DNA of 64,000 bases from Lacinutrix algicola (GTDB lineage: Bacteria > Bacteroidota > Bacteroidia > Flavobacteriales > Flavobacteriaceae): contig NZ_LIQH01000036.1 of assembly GCF_001418085.1 (NCBI RefSeq), positions 62,001 to 126,000 on the forward strand, given 5' to 3'. Both the position numbers and the translations under genes were made by a program. The notes beneath the pieces were generated by a model that saw only the letters and a list, made by a program, of their open reading frames with translations, was not told the origin of the DNA and did no database searches. Below, piece by piece: positions 7,676 through 17,159 of this stretch; within the stretch, counting starts at the first letter, position 1; each line of letters begins with the position of its first letter.

Positions 7676-9770
7676 GCAATTAAATGTAGCCTTAATAGGA
7701 AATCCTAATACCGGAAAAACATCAGTTTTTAATGCTCTTACTGGTTTAAACCAGCAAGTTGGTAACTATCCAGGTATTACCGTAGAGAAAAAAGAAGGTA
7801 TTTGTAAGCTACCACGTGGCGTAAAAGCTCACATTATAGATTTACCGGGTACGTATAGTTTAAATGCATCGTCTTTAGACGAAAACGTAGTTATAGAATT
7901 ACTTTTAAATAGAAACGATAAAGATTTTCCAGACGTAGCTGTTGTTGTTAGTGATGTAGAAAATCTTAAACGTAACCTTTTACTTTTTACACAAATTAAA
8001 GATCTCGAAATTCCTTGTTTGCTAGTGGTAAACATGGCGGATAGAATGCGTAGAAAAGGTATTACCTTAGATATCGAATATTTAGAACAGCAATTAGAAA
8101 CTAAAATAGCGGTTATTAGTACGCGTAAAAACGAAGGTATAGATAACTTAAAACAACAAATTGCTAATTATAAAGAACTCTCTATTAAGCCTTGTTTAAG
8201 CGCATCGGATATTGATGTAGAGTACTTTAATAGATTACGTAATGCTTTTCCTAATCAACTGTTATATAAATTATGGTTGGTTATTACTCAAGATGTAAAT
8301 TTTGGTAAAACAGATAGAAAAGTTATAGATGCCATTGCTAGTTTTAAAACAAAATCTGAAGGTGACTTAAAAAGACTTCAGCAAAAAGAAACTATAAAAC
8401 GCTATCAGTTTATTAACAATGTTCTTAAAAAAGGACAAACTATAGATGCGTCTCAAGCAACAGATGTACGTGCAAAATTAGATCGTATTCTAACGCATAA
8501 AATTTGGGGATATGTTATTTTCTTTTTTATTCTTTTAACTATTTTTCAAGCTATTTACGATTGGTCAAGTATACCTATGGACTGGATAGATTCCTCTTTT
8601 GCATCATTAAGTAATTGGGTGAAAGATACCTTCCCGGGAGGAGGGAAGGTAACAGATTTAATTGCCGAAGGTATTATTTCTGGGCTTGGTGGAATTGTTA
8701 TTTTTATACCTCAAATTGCATTCTTATTCCTTTTTATCGCCATCTTAGAAGAAAGTGGGTATATGAGTCGTGTGGTATTTTTAATGGACAGAGTCATGCG
8801 TCGTTTTGGACTAAGCGGTAAAAGTGTTGTGCCCTTAATTTCGGGTACTGCTTGTGCTATTCCTGCAATAATGGCAACACGAAATATAGAAAGCTGGAAA
8901 GAACGTTTAATTACCATTTTAGTGACGCCTTTTACAACCTGTTCTGCGCGTTTACCGGTATATTTAATTATTATTTCATTAGTTATTCCGGAAGGACGAA
9001 TATTAGGTTTAAGCTATCAAGCATTAACATTAATGTTATTGTATTTAATAGGTTTTGGTGCAGCAGTTGGTTCGGCTTGGGTTTTAAATAAAATTCTAAA
9101 AATAAAAAGTAAGTCGTTTTTCGTTGTCGAAATGCCAAACTATAAAGTGCCACTTTTAAAAAACGTAGCATTAACGGTTTTAGAAAAAACAAAATCTTTC
9201 ATCTTTGGTGCGGGAAAAATAATTTTAGCAATTTCAATTGTCCTTTGGGTATTGGCTTCTTATGGGCCAGGTGAACAATTTAATAATGCCGAAAATATTA
9301 TAACAGAACAATACGCTCAAGATAATTTAAGTACAGACGATTTAGAACATAAAATAGCATCACACAAACTAGAACATTCTTTTATTGGTATTGCAGGACA
9401 TGCTATTGAGCCAGCCATTAGACCTTTAGGTTACGACTGGAAAATTGGTATTGCCATTGTAAGTTCTTTCGCAGCACGTGAGGTTTTTGTAGGTACGCTA
9501 GCAACTATTTATAGTGTAGGTAGTGATGACGAAGAAACCATAAAAAACAGAATGGCAGGCGAAATAAATCCAATTCTTGGCGGACCATTATTTAATTTTG
9601 CTTCAGGAATTTCACTACTATTATTCTATGCTTTTGCCATGCAATGTATGAGTACTTTAGCAATTGTAAAAAAGGAAACCAATAGTTGGAAATGGCCAGT
9701 TTATCAATTTACAATCATGACGGCTATTGCATATATTTTTGCATTAATAGCATATCAATTCTTAAAATAA
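7668..9770 (+). CDS. feoB: Ferrous iron transporter FeoB
   Basis: 700 residues. The N-terminal G domain shows G1 GNPNTGKTS near residues 10-18, G3 DLPGT, and G4 VNMAD. A GDI-like helical linker follows, then the membrane domain with two Gate motifs (SGTACAIPAIMATRNIESWKER and the SFAAREVFVGTLATIYS region). It imports Fe2+ across the inner membrane. It overlaps feoA by 8 bp upstream and the Cys-rich small gene by 1 bp downstream, so the three form one tight operon. Length and motif order are normal and nothing suggests damage. Confidence 0.97.
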   Translation: MSKQLNVALIGNPNTGKTSVFNALTGLNQQVGNYPGITVEKKEGICKLPRGVKAHIIDLPGTYSLNASSLDENVVIELLLNRNDKDFPDVAVVVSDVENLKRNLLLFTQIKDLEIPCLLVVNMADRMRRKGITLDIEYLEQQLETKIAVISTRKNEGIDNLKQQIANYKELSIKPCLSASDIDVEYFNRLRNAFPNQLLYKLWLVITQDVNFGKTDRKVIDAIASFKTKSEGDLKRLQQKETIKRYQFINNVLKKGQTIDASQATDVRAKLDRILTHKIWGYVIFFFILLTIFQAIYDWSSIPMDWIDSSFASLSNWVKDTFPGGGKVTDLIAEGIISGLGGIVIFIPQIAFLFLFIAILEESGYMSRVVFLMDRVMRRFGLSGKSVVPLISGTACAIPAIMATRNIESWKERLITILVTPFTTCSARLPVYLIIISLVIPEGRILGLSYQALTLMLLYLIGFGAAVGSAWVLNKILKIKSKSFFVVEMPNYKVPLLKNVALTVLEKTKSFIFGAGKIILAISIVLWVLASYGPGEQFNNAENIITEQYAQDNLSTDDLEHKIASHKLEHSFIGIAGHAIEPAIRPLGYDWKIGIAIVSSFAAREVFVGTLATIYSVGSDDEETIKNRMAGEINPILGGPLFNFASGISLLLFYAFAMQCMSTLAIVKKETNSWKWPVYQFTIMTAIAYIFALIAYQFLK

Positions 9771-9901
9771 TGAGCACAACACTTCAAAATATTATCGTTT
9801 TAATAATCTTAAGTTTTGCTGTAGGATTTCTTGTAAAGAAGTATTTCTGGAAAAAGAAGTCTAAAAAAACTTGCGGAACAGATGATTGCGGGTGCCACTA
9901 A
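9770..9901 (+). CDS. FeoB-associated Cys-rich membrane protein
   Basis: 43 residues. The ATG overlaps the last base of the feoB stop codon (TAATG), so translation is coupled; the open frame extends further upstream but only as antiphase sequence inside feoB. The N-terminal membrane segment is NIIVLIILSFAVGFLVKKYF, followed by a Lys-rich stretch and the Cys/His tail KKTCGTDDCGCH. Such tails are typical of the small proteins encoded after feoB in Bacteroidetes and other anaerobe-related lineages, and are presumed to bind or hand over iron. Function remains unproven. Confidence 0.88.
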   Translation: MSTTLQNIIVLIILSFAVGFLVKKYFWKKKSKKTCGTDDCGCH

Positions 9902-9944
9902 ACAGTTCAAAAAAATAGAATAACATTTTTTTTAAGCTATAAGT

Positions 9945-10030
9945 TTTGGGCGTTTTAACAGGCTGTCACTACTCGCTTTTTTTGAGAAAAACAAAAAAGA
10001 GCTCAAACAGACCGTTCCATCCTTAACGCA
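9945..10030. repeat. Dispersed intergenic repeat, family A (variant with CACTACTC core)
   Basis: Begins TTTGGGCGTT and ends CCTTAACGCA. It shares its core (AGGCTGTCACTACTC, then a T run, then CAAAC..ACCGTTCCATCC) with the inverted copy at 43988-44088, and its two ends with the copies at 18386-18465 and 50665-50744. Confidence 0.7.
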
Positions 10031-10045
10031 CTTACTCAAACATAA

Positions 10046-10080
10046 AAAAACCTCATAAGTTTTAAGCTTATGAGGTTTTT
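10046..10080. terminator. Bidirectional terminator between the feo operon and the convergent gene
   Basis: CCTCATAAG (10051-10059) pairs with CTTATGAGG (10067-10075), with an A run on the left and a T run on the right, so it can end transcription from both directions (feo on plus, 10101-10517 on minus). Confidence 0.8.
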
Positions 10081-10100
10081 CTATTTTATTTAAATAAAAA

Positions 10101-10517
10101 TTAGTTTCTAATATCTAATTGAATATAGTAGTCTTCAGGCTTAATTTTAATATTATGTTTTGGATACGGAGCAATATTTAATCCAGAAATGTTAAGTGTT
10201 TCAGATGAAAATAAATTACCGGTTAAAATTTTTTTTCTATTAGGAAAAGTAATTTTCTTTTGTTCTAATTTTTGACCATTTTTATAAACATCTACTATTG
10301 CTATAGCTTCACCAGCCCAAACACATTGCACGCCTGTAGGGCAGCGAGAATCGCTTTCTAAACTAATAAATTTTAATTCTAAATCATCTATACTAATGGT
10401 TTTACCATAGATTAATTTAGAAACAATTTTAGGTGTTTTTACTTTAACCGTTGTAGAGTCTTGAGCAAACGAAAATAGCATGGTAAAAAATACTAAAACG
10501 GAAAGTAAATATTTCAT
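10101..10517 (-). CDS. Hypothetical exported protein with CPTGVQCVWAG motif
   Basis: 138 residues. Sec signal peptide MKYLLSVLVFFTMLFSFAQ, then a beta-rich mature domain. The motif SRCPTGVQCVWAGEA contains the only two Cys and is shared by a family of small exported Bacteroidetes proteins of unknown function that I recognise by this motif only. It starts 2 bp after the stop of the DtxR-type regulator, so the two are co-transcribed. A role in periplasmic metal binding or sensing is a reasonable guess from context, not from the sequence. Confidence 0.75.
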   Translation of the reverse strand: MKYLLSVLVFFTMLFSFAQDSTTVKVKTPKIVSKLIYGKTISIDDLELKFISLESDSRCPTGVQCVWAGEAIAIVDVYKNGQKLEQKKITFPNRKKILTGNLFSSETLNISGLNIAPYPKHNIKIKPEDYYIQLDIRN

Positions 10518-10519
10518 AA

Positions 10520-11176
10520 TTAAACAGTTTTTAAAAATAGATTTTTAGCAACATTTTGAGAGACTGTAATTTCACGATTATTTATTTCAATTTTAATAGA
10601 CTGATCAAAAGGTTCTTTATGTAGTAATACAATTTCTGTTCCTAAAGCTATAGCATTAGCGTCTAAATAATTTAAAAAAGCAGAAGATGTATCTTTAACA
10701 CCAACACATTTGTATTTGTTTCCTAAAATGGCTTGTGATAATAATATTTTTTCAATTTGTTTAAAATTACCATCTCTATCTGGTATTGGGTCACCATGTG
10801 GATCGTGAGTTGGGTGTTTTAAATAAGCATCTAATTGGTCAATTAGTTTTTCAGATTTTATATGCTCTAAATCTTCAGCAACTTGGTGCACTTCATCCCA
10901 TTTAAAATTTAGTTTTTCAACTAAAAAAACTTCCCAAAGGCGGTGTTTTCTAATAATGCCTATTGCAATTTTCTTTCCTTGTACAGTTAAATTTACACCT
11001 TGGTATTTTATGTAATCGGCATAACCTTTCTCTGCTAATTTCTTTAACATATCTGTTACCGATGAGGCTTTAGTTTGTAAAGCTTCTGCAATAGCATTTG
11101 TATTTACCGTTTCTACACCTTGTTTTCCAAGGTGATAAATAGCTTTAATATAATTTTCTTCAGTAAGTGTAATCAT
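10520..11176 (-). CDS. DtxR/MntR-family metal-dependent transcriptional repressor
   Basis: 218 residues from the Met in MITLTEENYIKAIYHLG; the frame is open 7 codons further, but this start fits the family. The N-terminal winged helix (TNAIAEALQTKASSVTDMLKKLAEKGY) is followed by the metal-binding dimerisation domain with HRLWEVFLVEKLNF, DEVHQVAEDLEHI and HPTHDPHGDPIP, typical His/Glu/Asp ligands of DtxR/MntR/IdeR. The last roughly 70 residues are a FeoA/SH3-like domain. It is divergent from a TonB receptor, with a 22-bp palindrome between them, so it probably represses both when Mn2+ or Fe2+ is plentiful. Whether it senses Mn or Fe cannot be settled from the sequence. Confidence 0.92.
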   Translation of the reverse strand: MITLTEENYIKAIYHLGKQGVETVNTNAIAEALQTKASSVTDMLKKLAEKGYADYIKYQGVNLTVQGKKIAIGIIRKHRLWEVFLVEKLNFKWDEVHQVAEDLEHIKSEKLIDQLDAYLKHPTHDPHGDPIPDRDGNFKQIEKILLSQAILGNKYKCVGVKDTSSAFLNYLDANAIALGTEIVLLHKEPFDQSIKIEINNREITVSQNVAKNLFLKTV

Positions 11177-11224
11177 AGGTTTATATAACAGAAACAAATA
11201 TAGTAATATAATTTTCTAAAATTT

Positions 11225-11246
11225 AAATTTAGATTAGTCTAAATTT
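11225..11246. promoter_or_regulatory. Putative DtxR/MntR operator
   Basis: A 22-bp palindrome with arms AAATTTAGA and TCTAAATTT around TTAG; 20 of 22 positions obey dyad symmetry. The TTTAG..TA..CTAAA layout is that of DtxR-family sites. It covers the expected -33 region of the TonB receptor promoter and lies 48 bp from the repressor start, which fits control of both divergent genes. Confidence 0.7.
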
Positions 11247-11251
11247 TTATT

Positions 11252-11259
11252 TACATTTG
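11252..11259 (+). promoter_or_regulatory. -7 promoter box of the TonB receptor gene
   Basis: TACATTTG is an exact TAnnTTTG match. TTAG at 11229-11232 lies 19 bp upstream in the -33 position and inside the operator palindrome. The expected start of transcription near 11266 supports the ATG at 11277 as the translation start. Confidence 0.6.
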
Positions 11260-11276
11260 TGCAAAATATAAATTTC

Positions 11277-13529
11277 ATGAAACGAATAACTACTTTTATT
11301 TTTTGTTTAGGCTTGTTTTGTCAAGCTCAAAATACAGTCGCTATTTCTGGAGTAATAACTTCCGAAGGAGAAACATTACCATATGCTAATGTTTATTTAC
11401 AAGGCACAACCTTAGGAACAACAAGCGAAGAGGATGGTTCTTTCGAGATTAAAAATGTGCCTTCAGGAGAATATAAAATTATTGCTTCGTTTACAGGTTT
11501 TAACTCAAGAAAAAAAAGTATAATTGTTTCTAATGCTAATAGTATTGTTAATTTCGATTTACTAGAAAATCAAGCTTTAGGTGAAGTTGTAATAACAGGA
11601 ACGTTAAAAGCGGTTAGTCGTTTAGAAAGTCCGGTGCCTGTTGAGGTGTATACACCTGCTTTCTTAAAAAAGAATCCAACGCCAAACATTTTCGAAGCAC
11701 TTCAGAATGTAAACGGAGTAAGACCACAGCTAAATTGTAATGTTTGTAATACTGGAGATATTCATATTAATGGTTTAGAAGGGCCTTATACTTTGGTTTT
11801 AATCGACGGTATGCCTATAGTAAGTGGTTTATCTACTGTTTATGGTTTGTCAGGAATTCCAAATTCTTTAATCGAACAAATTGAAATTGTAAAAGGTCCT
11901 GCGTCATCACTTTACGGCAGTGAAGCTGTTGGTGGTTTAATAAATATAATTACAAAACTTCCAGAGCATGCGCCTATTGTTTTTGCAGATAGTTATGTTA
12001 GTGGTTGGGGAGAAGTAAATGCAGATATTGGTTTTAAAACAAAAGTTGGTGAAAAAGCGACACTTTTGTTTGGTACAAATTATTTTAAATATGATAATCC
12101 AATAGATAATAACAACGATAATTTTACAGACTTAACGCTGCAAGACCGTATTTCGGTATTTCAAAAATGGAGTTTTAGTAGAGAGAGTAAAAAGAAATTT
12201 TCTCTTGCAGGACGTTTTTTTTACGAAGACCGTTGGGGAGGAGAATTACAATGGAATAAAGGTTTTAGAGGTGGAGACGAAGTTTATGGTGAAAGTATTT
12301 ATACCACACGATACGAGTTGCTTGGAGAGTACCAATTACCAGTAGAGGAAAACATGAATTTTCAGTTTTCATATTCAGATCATGACCAAAATTCGGTTTA
12401 TGGTAATGTGCCTTATTTAGCACAGCAGCGTATAGGTTTCGGGCAGATAACTTGGGATAAACCTTTAAAAAATCATGATTTACTTTTTGGCGTTGCAGGA
12501 CGCTATAATTATTATAACGACAATACTACAGCAACTGTAGAAGCAGATAATATTATAATTCCATCTGTTTTTGTGCAAGACGAAATTACCTTAACTAAAA
12601 AACAAAAAGTACTTTTAGGACTGCGTTATGATTACGATAAACGTCATGGTTCTATTGTAACGCCGCGAGTGGCATATCGTTATAAACCTACAAGCGATGA
12701 TATTTTTAGAGTAAACGCAGGAACAGGGTTTAGAGTGGTTAACTTGTTTACCGAAGAGCATGCAGCCTTAACAGGTTCTCGTGATGTTATTGTAGAAGAG
12801 GAGTTAAAACCAGAGCAATCGTTTAATGTAAATGTTAATTACTTAAAAAAAATATACACTAAAAATGGAATGCAATTTACAATAGATGCTTCTGCTTGGT
12901 ATACTTATTTTTCTAATGCTATTATTCCAGATTACGGCACCAATCCAAATCAAATTATTTACGATAACCTAGATGGTTTTTCAGAGTCAAAAGGTTTTAG
13001 TTTAAATGTTGATGCAGTTTTTGGTAGTGGAATATCAGGAGGTTTGGGTGTTACGGTTCAAGACGTTAATCAAACAGAAAATGATGTAAAAACTAGGTAA
13101 ATATTAACAGAACGCTTTACAGGTACTTGGTCGTTTTCTTATAAAAATTATCCAACAAATTTAACGTTCGATTATACGGGAAATATTTATGGCCCAATGC
13201 GATTACCAACTTTAGGTGATTTAGATCCAAGACAAGAGTATTTGCCAACATGGAGTATTCAAAACATTCAAGCTACGTACGATGGTTTTAATAATTTTGA
13301 AATATATGGTGGTGTAAAAAATATTTTAAATTGGACACCAAATAATAATAATCCATTTATTATAGCAAGAGCAAATGATCCTTTTGATGAAGAGGTGCAG
13401 TTTGACAATCAAGGAAACGCACAAGTAACAGCTAATAATCCTTATGCGCTTACTTTTGATCCTTCGTATGTTTATGGACCAAACCAAGGGAGACGTGTTT
13501 TTCTTGGTCTGAGATATACTTTAAACTAA
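11277..13529 (+). pseudogene. TonB-dependent receptor interrupted by one in-frame TAA
   Basis: One frame encodes a complete 750-codon receptor except for TAA at 13098-13100. Before it: signal peptide (MKRITTFIFCLGLFCQAQ), a carboxypeptidase-like domain, a plug (HINGLEGPYTLVLIDGMP, VKGPASSLYGSEAVGGLINI) and most of the barrel. After it, the same frame continues with ILTERFTGTWSFSYKN and ends in GRRVFLGLRYTLN, a normal C-terminal barrel strand. No other lesion is visible, so this is a recent single-base change (for example CAA to TAA), a sequencing error, or a read-through case. The stop would remove about 143 C-terminal residues, including the final strands needed for assembly. Context (DtxR operator, ZnuA-like ABC system) suggests a Mn, Zn or Fe complex as substrate. 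Confidence 0.85.
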
Positions 13530-13570
13530 TTGCATCATTTTTAGTACCTTCACAACAAATTTTTAGACTC

Positions 13571-14485
13571 ATGAAAAAAAACATAATAATATTACTATTA
13601 GCCGTCATTACATTTGCTTGTAAAAACGATGTTAAAGAAGATACAGGTAAACTAAATGTGGTCACTACAACAACAATGATAACCGATTTGGTTAATAACA
13701 TTGGTGGCGATTTAGTAAATACACAAGGTTTAATGGGAAGTGGAGTAGATCCGCATTTATTTAAAGCAAGTGAAGGTGATGTGTCTAAATTAGTAAATGC
13801 AGATGTTATCTTTTATAATGGCTTACATTTAGAAGGAAAGCTGGTTGAGGTTTTCGAGAAAATGGGAAGCAAAACTACAAATACAATAGAGCTTGGTGCA
13901 GCTTTAGATAAGTCTCAATTAATAGGTTCGGAATATTTTGCTTCAAATTACGATCCGCATGTGTGGTTTAATATTGCTTTTTTTAAGCAATTTGCTAAAA
14001 AAGTTACTGCGGTTTTATCTGAAAAAGATCCTAAAAATGCTGCTACTTTTTTAGAAAATGAAACACTATTTCTTAAAAAATTAGAAACGTTAGAAGAAAA
14101 GGTTTTAACAACTATAGAAACACTTCCAAAAGAAAAAAGAATACTTGTTACTGCGCATGATGCTTTTAATTACTTTGGGAAAAATTACGGTTTTAATGTT
14201 GTCGGTCTTCAAGGTATAAGTACAGCTACAGAAGCCGGAGTACAAGATGTTCAAAAATTAGCTACCTTTATAATAGAAAATAAGGTAAAAGCTATTTTTG
14301 TAGAAAGTTCTGTGCCAAAACGTACTATTGAAGCATTGCAAGCAGCTGTTAAATCTAAAGACCACGAAGTTGTTATTGGAGGTACTTTGTATTCTGATGC
14401 GCTTGGTAGTGCAGGAACTGTAGAAGGAACTTATATAGGAATGTTTGAGTATAATGTGAATACAATTGTAAATGCCTTGAAATAA
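13571..14485 (+). CDS. Metal ABC transporter substrate-binding lipoprotein (ZnuA/MntA family)
   Basis: 304 residues of the cluster A-I solute-binding type. A lipoprotein signal (IILLLAVITFACKND, Cys near residue 17) is followed by the canonical ligands: His in GVDPHLFKASEGD, His in SNYDPHVWFNI, then VTAHDAFNYFG and the C-terminal acidic ligand in LYSDALGSAGTVEG. The His-rich loop of typical zinc ZnuA proteins is absent, which leans towards manganese or iron (inference). It lies 41 bp after the TonB receptor and heads the ABC part of the operon. Confidence 0.93.
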   Translation: MKKNIIILLLAVITFACKNDVKEDTGKLNVVTTTTMITDLVNNIGGDLVNTQGLMGSGVDPHLFKASEGDVSKLVNADVIFYNGLHLEGKLVEVFEKMGSKTTNTIELGAALDKSQLIGSEYFASNYDPHVWFNIAFFKQFAKKVTAVLSEKDPKNAATFLENETLFLKKLETLEEKVLTTIETLPKEKRILVTAHDAFNYFGKNYGFNVVGLQGISTATEAGVQDVQKLATFIIENKVKAIFVESSVPKRTIEALQAAVKSKDHEVVIGGTLYSDALGSAGTVEGTYIGMFEYNVNTIVNALK

Positions 14486-14489
14486 ATTA

Positions 14490-15293
14490 ATGAAAATAAT
14501 TTTTAAATTACTAGTTTGTATTGTTTCTATGTTTGCCTATTCACAAGAATATACTTGTGATGTAGATTCAAACATTTTAGATCTACATGAATTTGTAAAT
14601 TTAAACTTAGATTCTATTCAGAAATATTCTAAGGTTAAAATAATTAAAGCTACAATTGAGTTTGATGCTGAAGGTGGGAATACAATAGATTCTGTTTCTT
14701 ATTTAGGTTTTTCAGATTTGAAAATAAATGAGAGTAGCTTATCTTTAGAAGTCAAGATTTGGAGAAAGTTAGATTTATATATAAGGCAACAATATAGATT
14801 TTGTCCTAATTTAAATATGGATAATGAAGATTCTCATATTAGTAATATTGAGTTTTACTTTACCGTAGATAAAAGCGAGTTGCCAAATGCTATAGCTAGT
14901 ATAAAAAAGAATTATAAAGGAACAAATGAGTATTATAGAAACGAAATCAAAGAGGTTTTCAAAGACAGTCGTTATAAATTAAAAGTAAAGGAGTTTTTTA
15001 TTAATAGAGATAATAAAGGCTTCAGTTTAGACAGTCAGCTAGATTTTTACAATTCTAAAGTATTAGAAATAGCTCCAAATTATTTCGTTCTATTCAAGAT
15101 AATTATTACTTCAGAAGACGGAATACTAAGTCAATATTTAGATTATAAATTATATAAAGCAGGAGCAAACTTCTCTAATTTAATATATAAAGACTCTGTA
15201 TCTGTTAATGAATCTAACTTAGCAATACTAGAGTACGGAATGAGGAATAAGAATGCTAAAGAAAGATTTCAAATTGAGATTAATTTTGAATAA
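14490..15293 (+). CDS. Exported protein of unknown function inside the metal ABC operon
   Basis: 267 residues with a Sec signal peptide ([19 protein letters not shown]). The mature part is rich in Asp, Ser, Asn and Lys, with two Cys (one right after the signal peptide, one near residue 110), and shows no recognisable domain. It starts 4 bp after the substrate-binding protein stop and ends 1 bp before the ATPase start, so it is co-transcribed with the transporter, although such ABC operons normally have nothing here. It could be an accessory periplasmic factor or an unrelated insertion; the sequence does not decide. Confidence 0.75.
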   Translation: MKIIFKLLVCIVSMFAYSQEYTCDVDSNILDLHEFVNLNLDSIQKYSKVKIIKATIEFDAEGGNTIDSVSYLGFSDLKINESSLSLEVKIWRKLDLYIRQQYRFCPNLNMDNEDSHISNIEFYFTVDKSELPNAIASIKKNYKGTNEYYRNEIKEVFKDSRYKLKVKEFFINRDNKGFSLDSQLDFYNSKVLEIAPNYFVLFKIIITSEDGILSQYLDYKLYKAGANFSNLIYKDSVSVNESNLAILEYGMRNKNAKERFQIEINFE

Positions 15294-15294
15294 C

Positions 15295-16032
15295 ATGAGT
15301 AAACAAATAGCAGTTAAGGTAGACGATTTAACAGTAGCTTACAACTATAAACCTGTACTTTGGGATATTGATTTAGAAATTCCGGAAGGTGTTTTAATGG
15401 CTATTGTTGGACCAAATGGTGCTGGAAAATCAACCCTTATAAAGTCTATTTTAGGTATTTTAAAACCTATTGCAGGTAGTGTTACTATTTATGGTAAACC
15501 ATACCAAAAACAGAGGCAATTAGTTGCATACGTACCACAAAAAGGAAGTGTTGATTGGGACTTCCCAACTACAGCCTTAGACGTTGTTATGATGGGAACG
15601 TATGGAAGTTTGGGGTGGATTAAAAGACCAAGACAAAAAGAAAAAAAAGCAGCTTTAGAAGCTTTGGAAAAAGTTGGAATGTTAGCCTTTAAAAATAGAC
15701 AAATTAATCAGTTGTCTGGTGGACAACAACAGCGTATATTTTTAGCACGTGCTTTAGTGCAAAATGCATCTATTTATTTTATGGATGAGCCATTTCAAGG
15801 TGTTGATGCAACAACAGAAATTGCTATTATTAATATTTTAAAAGAATTAAGGAAAGCAGGTAAAACCGTAATTGTTGTACATCACGATTTACAAACGGTT
15901 CCTGAATATTTTGATTGGGTAACGTTTTTAAATGTAAAGAAAATTGCTACAGGTCCAGTTAAAGACATTTTTAATGATGATAATTTAACAAAAACCTATG
16001 GTATTAATTTTAAAGTAAGTGTTCAAGAATAA
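15295..16032 (+). CDS. Metal ABC transporter ATP-binding protein
   Basis: 245 residues from the ATG of [12 protein letters not shown]; an upstream in-frame Met lies inside the preceding gene and is rejected. Walker A is GPNGAGKST, the Q loop is YVPQKG, the ABC signature is LSGGQQQR, Walker B is IYFMDEPF, and the switch His is in VVHHDL. The closest relatives by motif are the MntB/ZnuC/TroB ATPases. The stop overlaps the first permease by 1 base (TAATG), giving coupled translation. Confidence 0.95.
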   Translation: MSKQIAVKVDDLTVAYNYKPVLWDIDLEIPEGVLMAIVGPNGAGKSTLIKSILGILKPIAGSVTIYGKPYQKQRQLVAYVPQKGSVDWDFPTTALDVVMMGTYGSLGWIKRPRQKEKKAALEALEKVGMLAFKNRQINQLSGGQQQRIFLARALVQNASIYFMDEPFQGVDATTEIAIINILKELRKAGKTVIVVHHDLQTVPEYFDWVTFLNVKKIATGPVKDIFNDDNLTKTYGINFKVSVQE

Positions 16033-17159
16033 TGGATATCCAAGAATATTTTTCATTAGTCTTTAGTGACTATACACTAAGAACCATCACACTAGGAACT
16101 GCAATTTTAGGAGCAGTAACAGGAATGCTTGGTAGTTTTGCAGTGCTTAGAAAACAAAGTTTACTTGGTGATGCTATTTCGCATGCCGCTTTACCAGGAA
16201 TTGCAATCGCTTTTTTAATTACTGGAGCAAAAGATTCTAATACATTGCTTTTAGGTGCTTTGGTTAGTGGCTTAGTTGGTACGTTTTGGATTAGAAGTAT
16301 CGTTAAAAAAACACATTTAAAAAGTGACACCGCTTTAGGTTTAATTTTATCTCTATTTTTTGGTTTTGGTATGTTATTATTAACGTTTATACAAAAACAA
16401 CCTAATGCTAATCAAGCTGGTTTAGATAAATATCTTTTTGGACAAGCAGCTACTTTAGTAGAAAGCGATGTTTGGTTAATGGCTATAGTTACTGGCTTGT
16501 GTTTGTTTGTTTTGTTATTGTTTTGGAAAGAATTTAAACTTTTATTATTTGATGCAGATTACACTAAAACATTAGGTTTCAATACTAAATTTATAGATAT
16601 ATTAATTACTAGTTTTATTGTATTAGCCATTGTTTTAGGTTTGCAAACTGTTGGTGTAGTTTTAATGAGTGCTATGCTTTTAGCACCTGCTGCTGCGGCA
16701 AGACAATGGACAAATAGTTTGGCAACAATGGTGTTTTTGGCTGCTATTTTTGGAGCTTTTTCTGGTGTTTTTGGAACAGCAATTAGTGCAAGCCAAACCA
16801 ATTTATCTACAGGACCAGTAATTGTGTTGGTAGCTTCGGTTTTTGTATTGTTTTCTTTTGTGTTTTCACCAAGTCGTGGATTGCTATTTAAGCAAATACG
16901 ATTTATTAAAAACAGACGCGATTTAGAGTTACATAAAACGTTAGCCTTTATGCATCATATTGCAGAAACACATGAGAATGTTTCGCATCCTCATGCTATT
17001 AAATTATTAAATAGCTTTCAAGGTTATACGCGTAAAACACTTCAGAAATTAGTTGAAATGGATTATGTAGAACTAGAAGGAAATATGTGGAGTTTAACCA
17101 AAGTTGGTTTTGAAACTGCCGAAAATTTATATACTAAACAATCTACAGAAGATGAATAA
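16032..17159 (+). CDS. Metal ABC transporter permease 1 with C-terminal winged-helix-like tail
   Basis: 375 residues. The first roughly 275 residues form the ABC-3 permease with about 8 membrane helices and typical GDAISHAALPGIAIAF and VVLMSAMLLAPAAAARQW segments. The last roughly 95 residues are soluble (RRDLELHKTLAFMHHIAE through YVELEGNMWSLTKVGFETAE) and look like a winged-helix module related to the DtxR DNA-binding domain. Standard ZnuB/MntC permeases end after the membrane part. It overlaps the ATPase by 1 bp and the second permease by 8 bp. Confidence 0.9.
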   Translation: MDIQEYFSLVFSDYTLRTITLGTAILGAVTGMLGSFAVLRKQSLLGDAISHAALPGIAIAFLITGAKDSNTLLLGALVSGLVGTFWIRSIVKKTHLKSDTALGLILSLFFGFGMLLLTFIQKQPNANQAGLDKYLFGQAATLVESDVWLMAIVTGLCLFVLLLFWKEFKLLLFDADYTKTLGFNTKFIDILITSFIVLAIVLGLQTVGVVLMSAMLLAPAAAARQWTNSLATMVFLAAIFGAFSGVFGTAISASQTNLSTGPVIVLVASVFVLFSFVFSPSRGLLFKQIRFIKNRRDLELHKTLAFMHHIAETHENVSHPHAIKLLNSFQGYTRKTLQKLVEMDYVELEGNMWSLTKVGFETAENLYTKQSTEDE

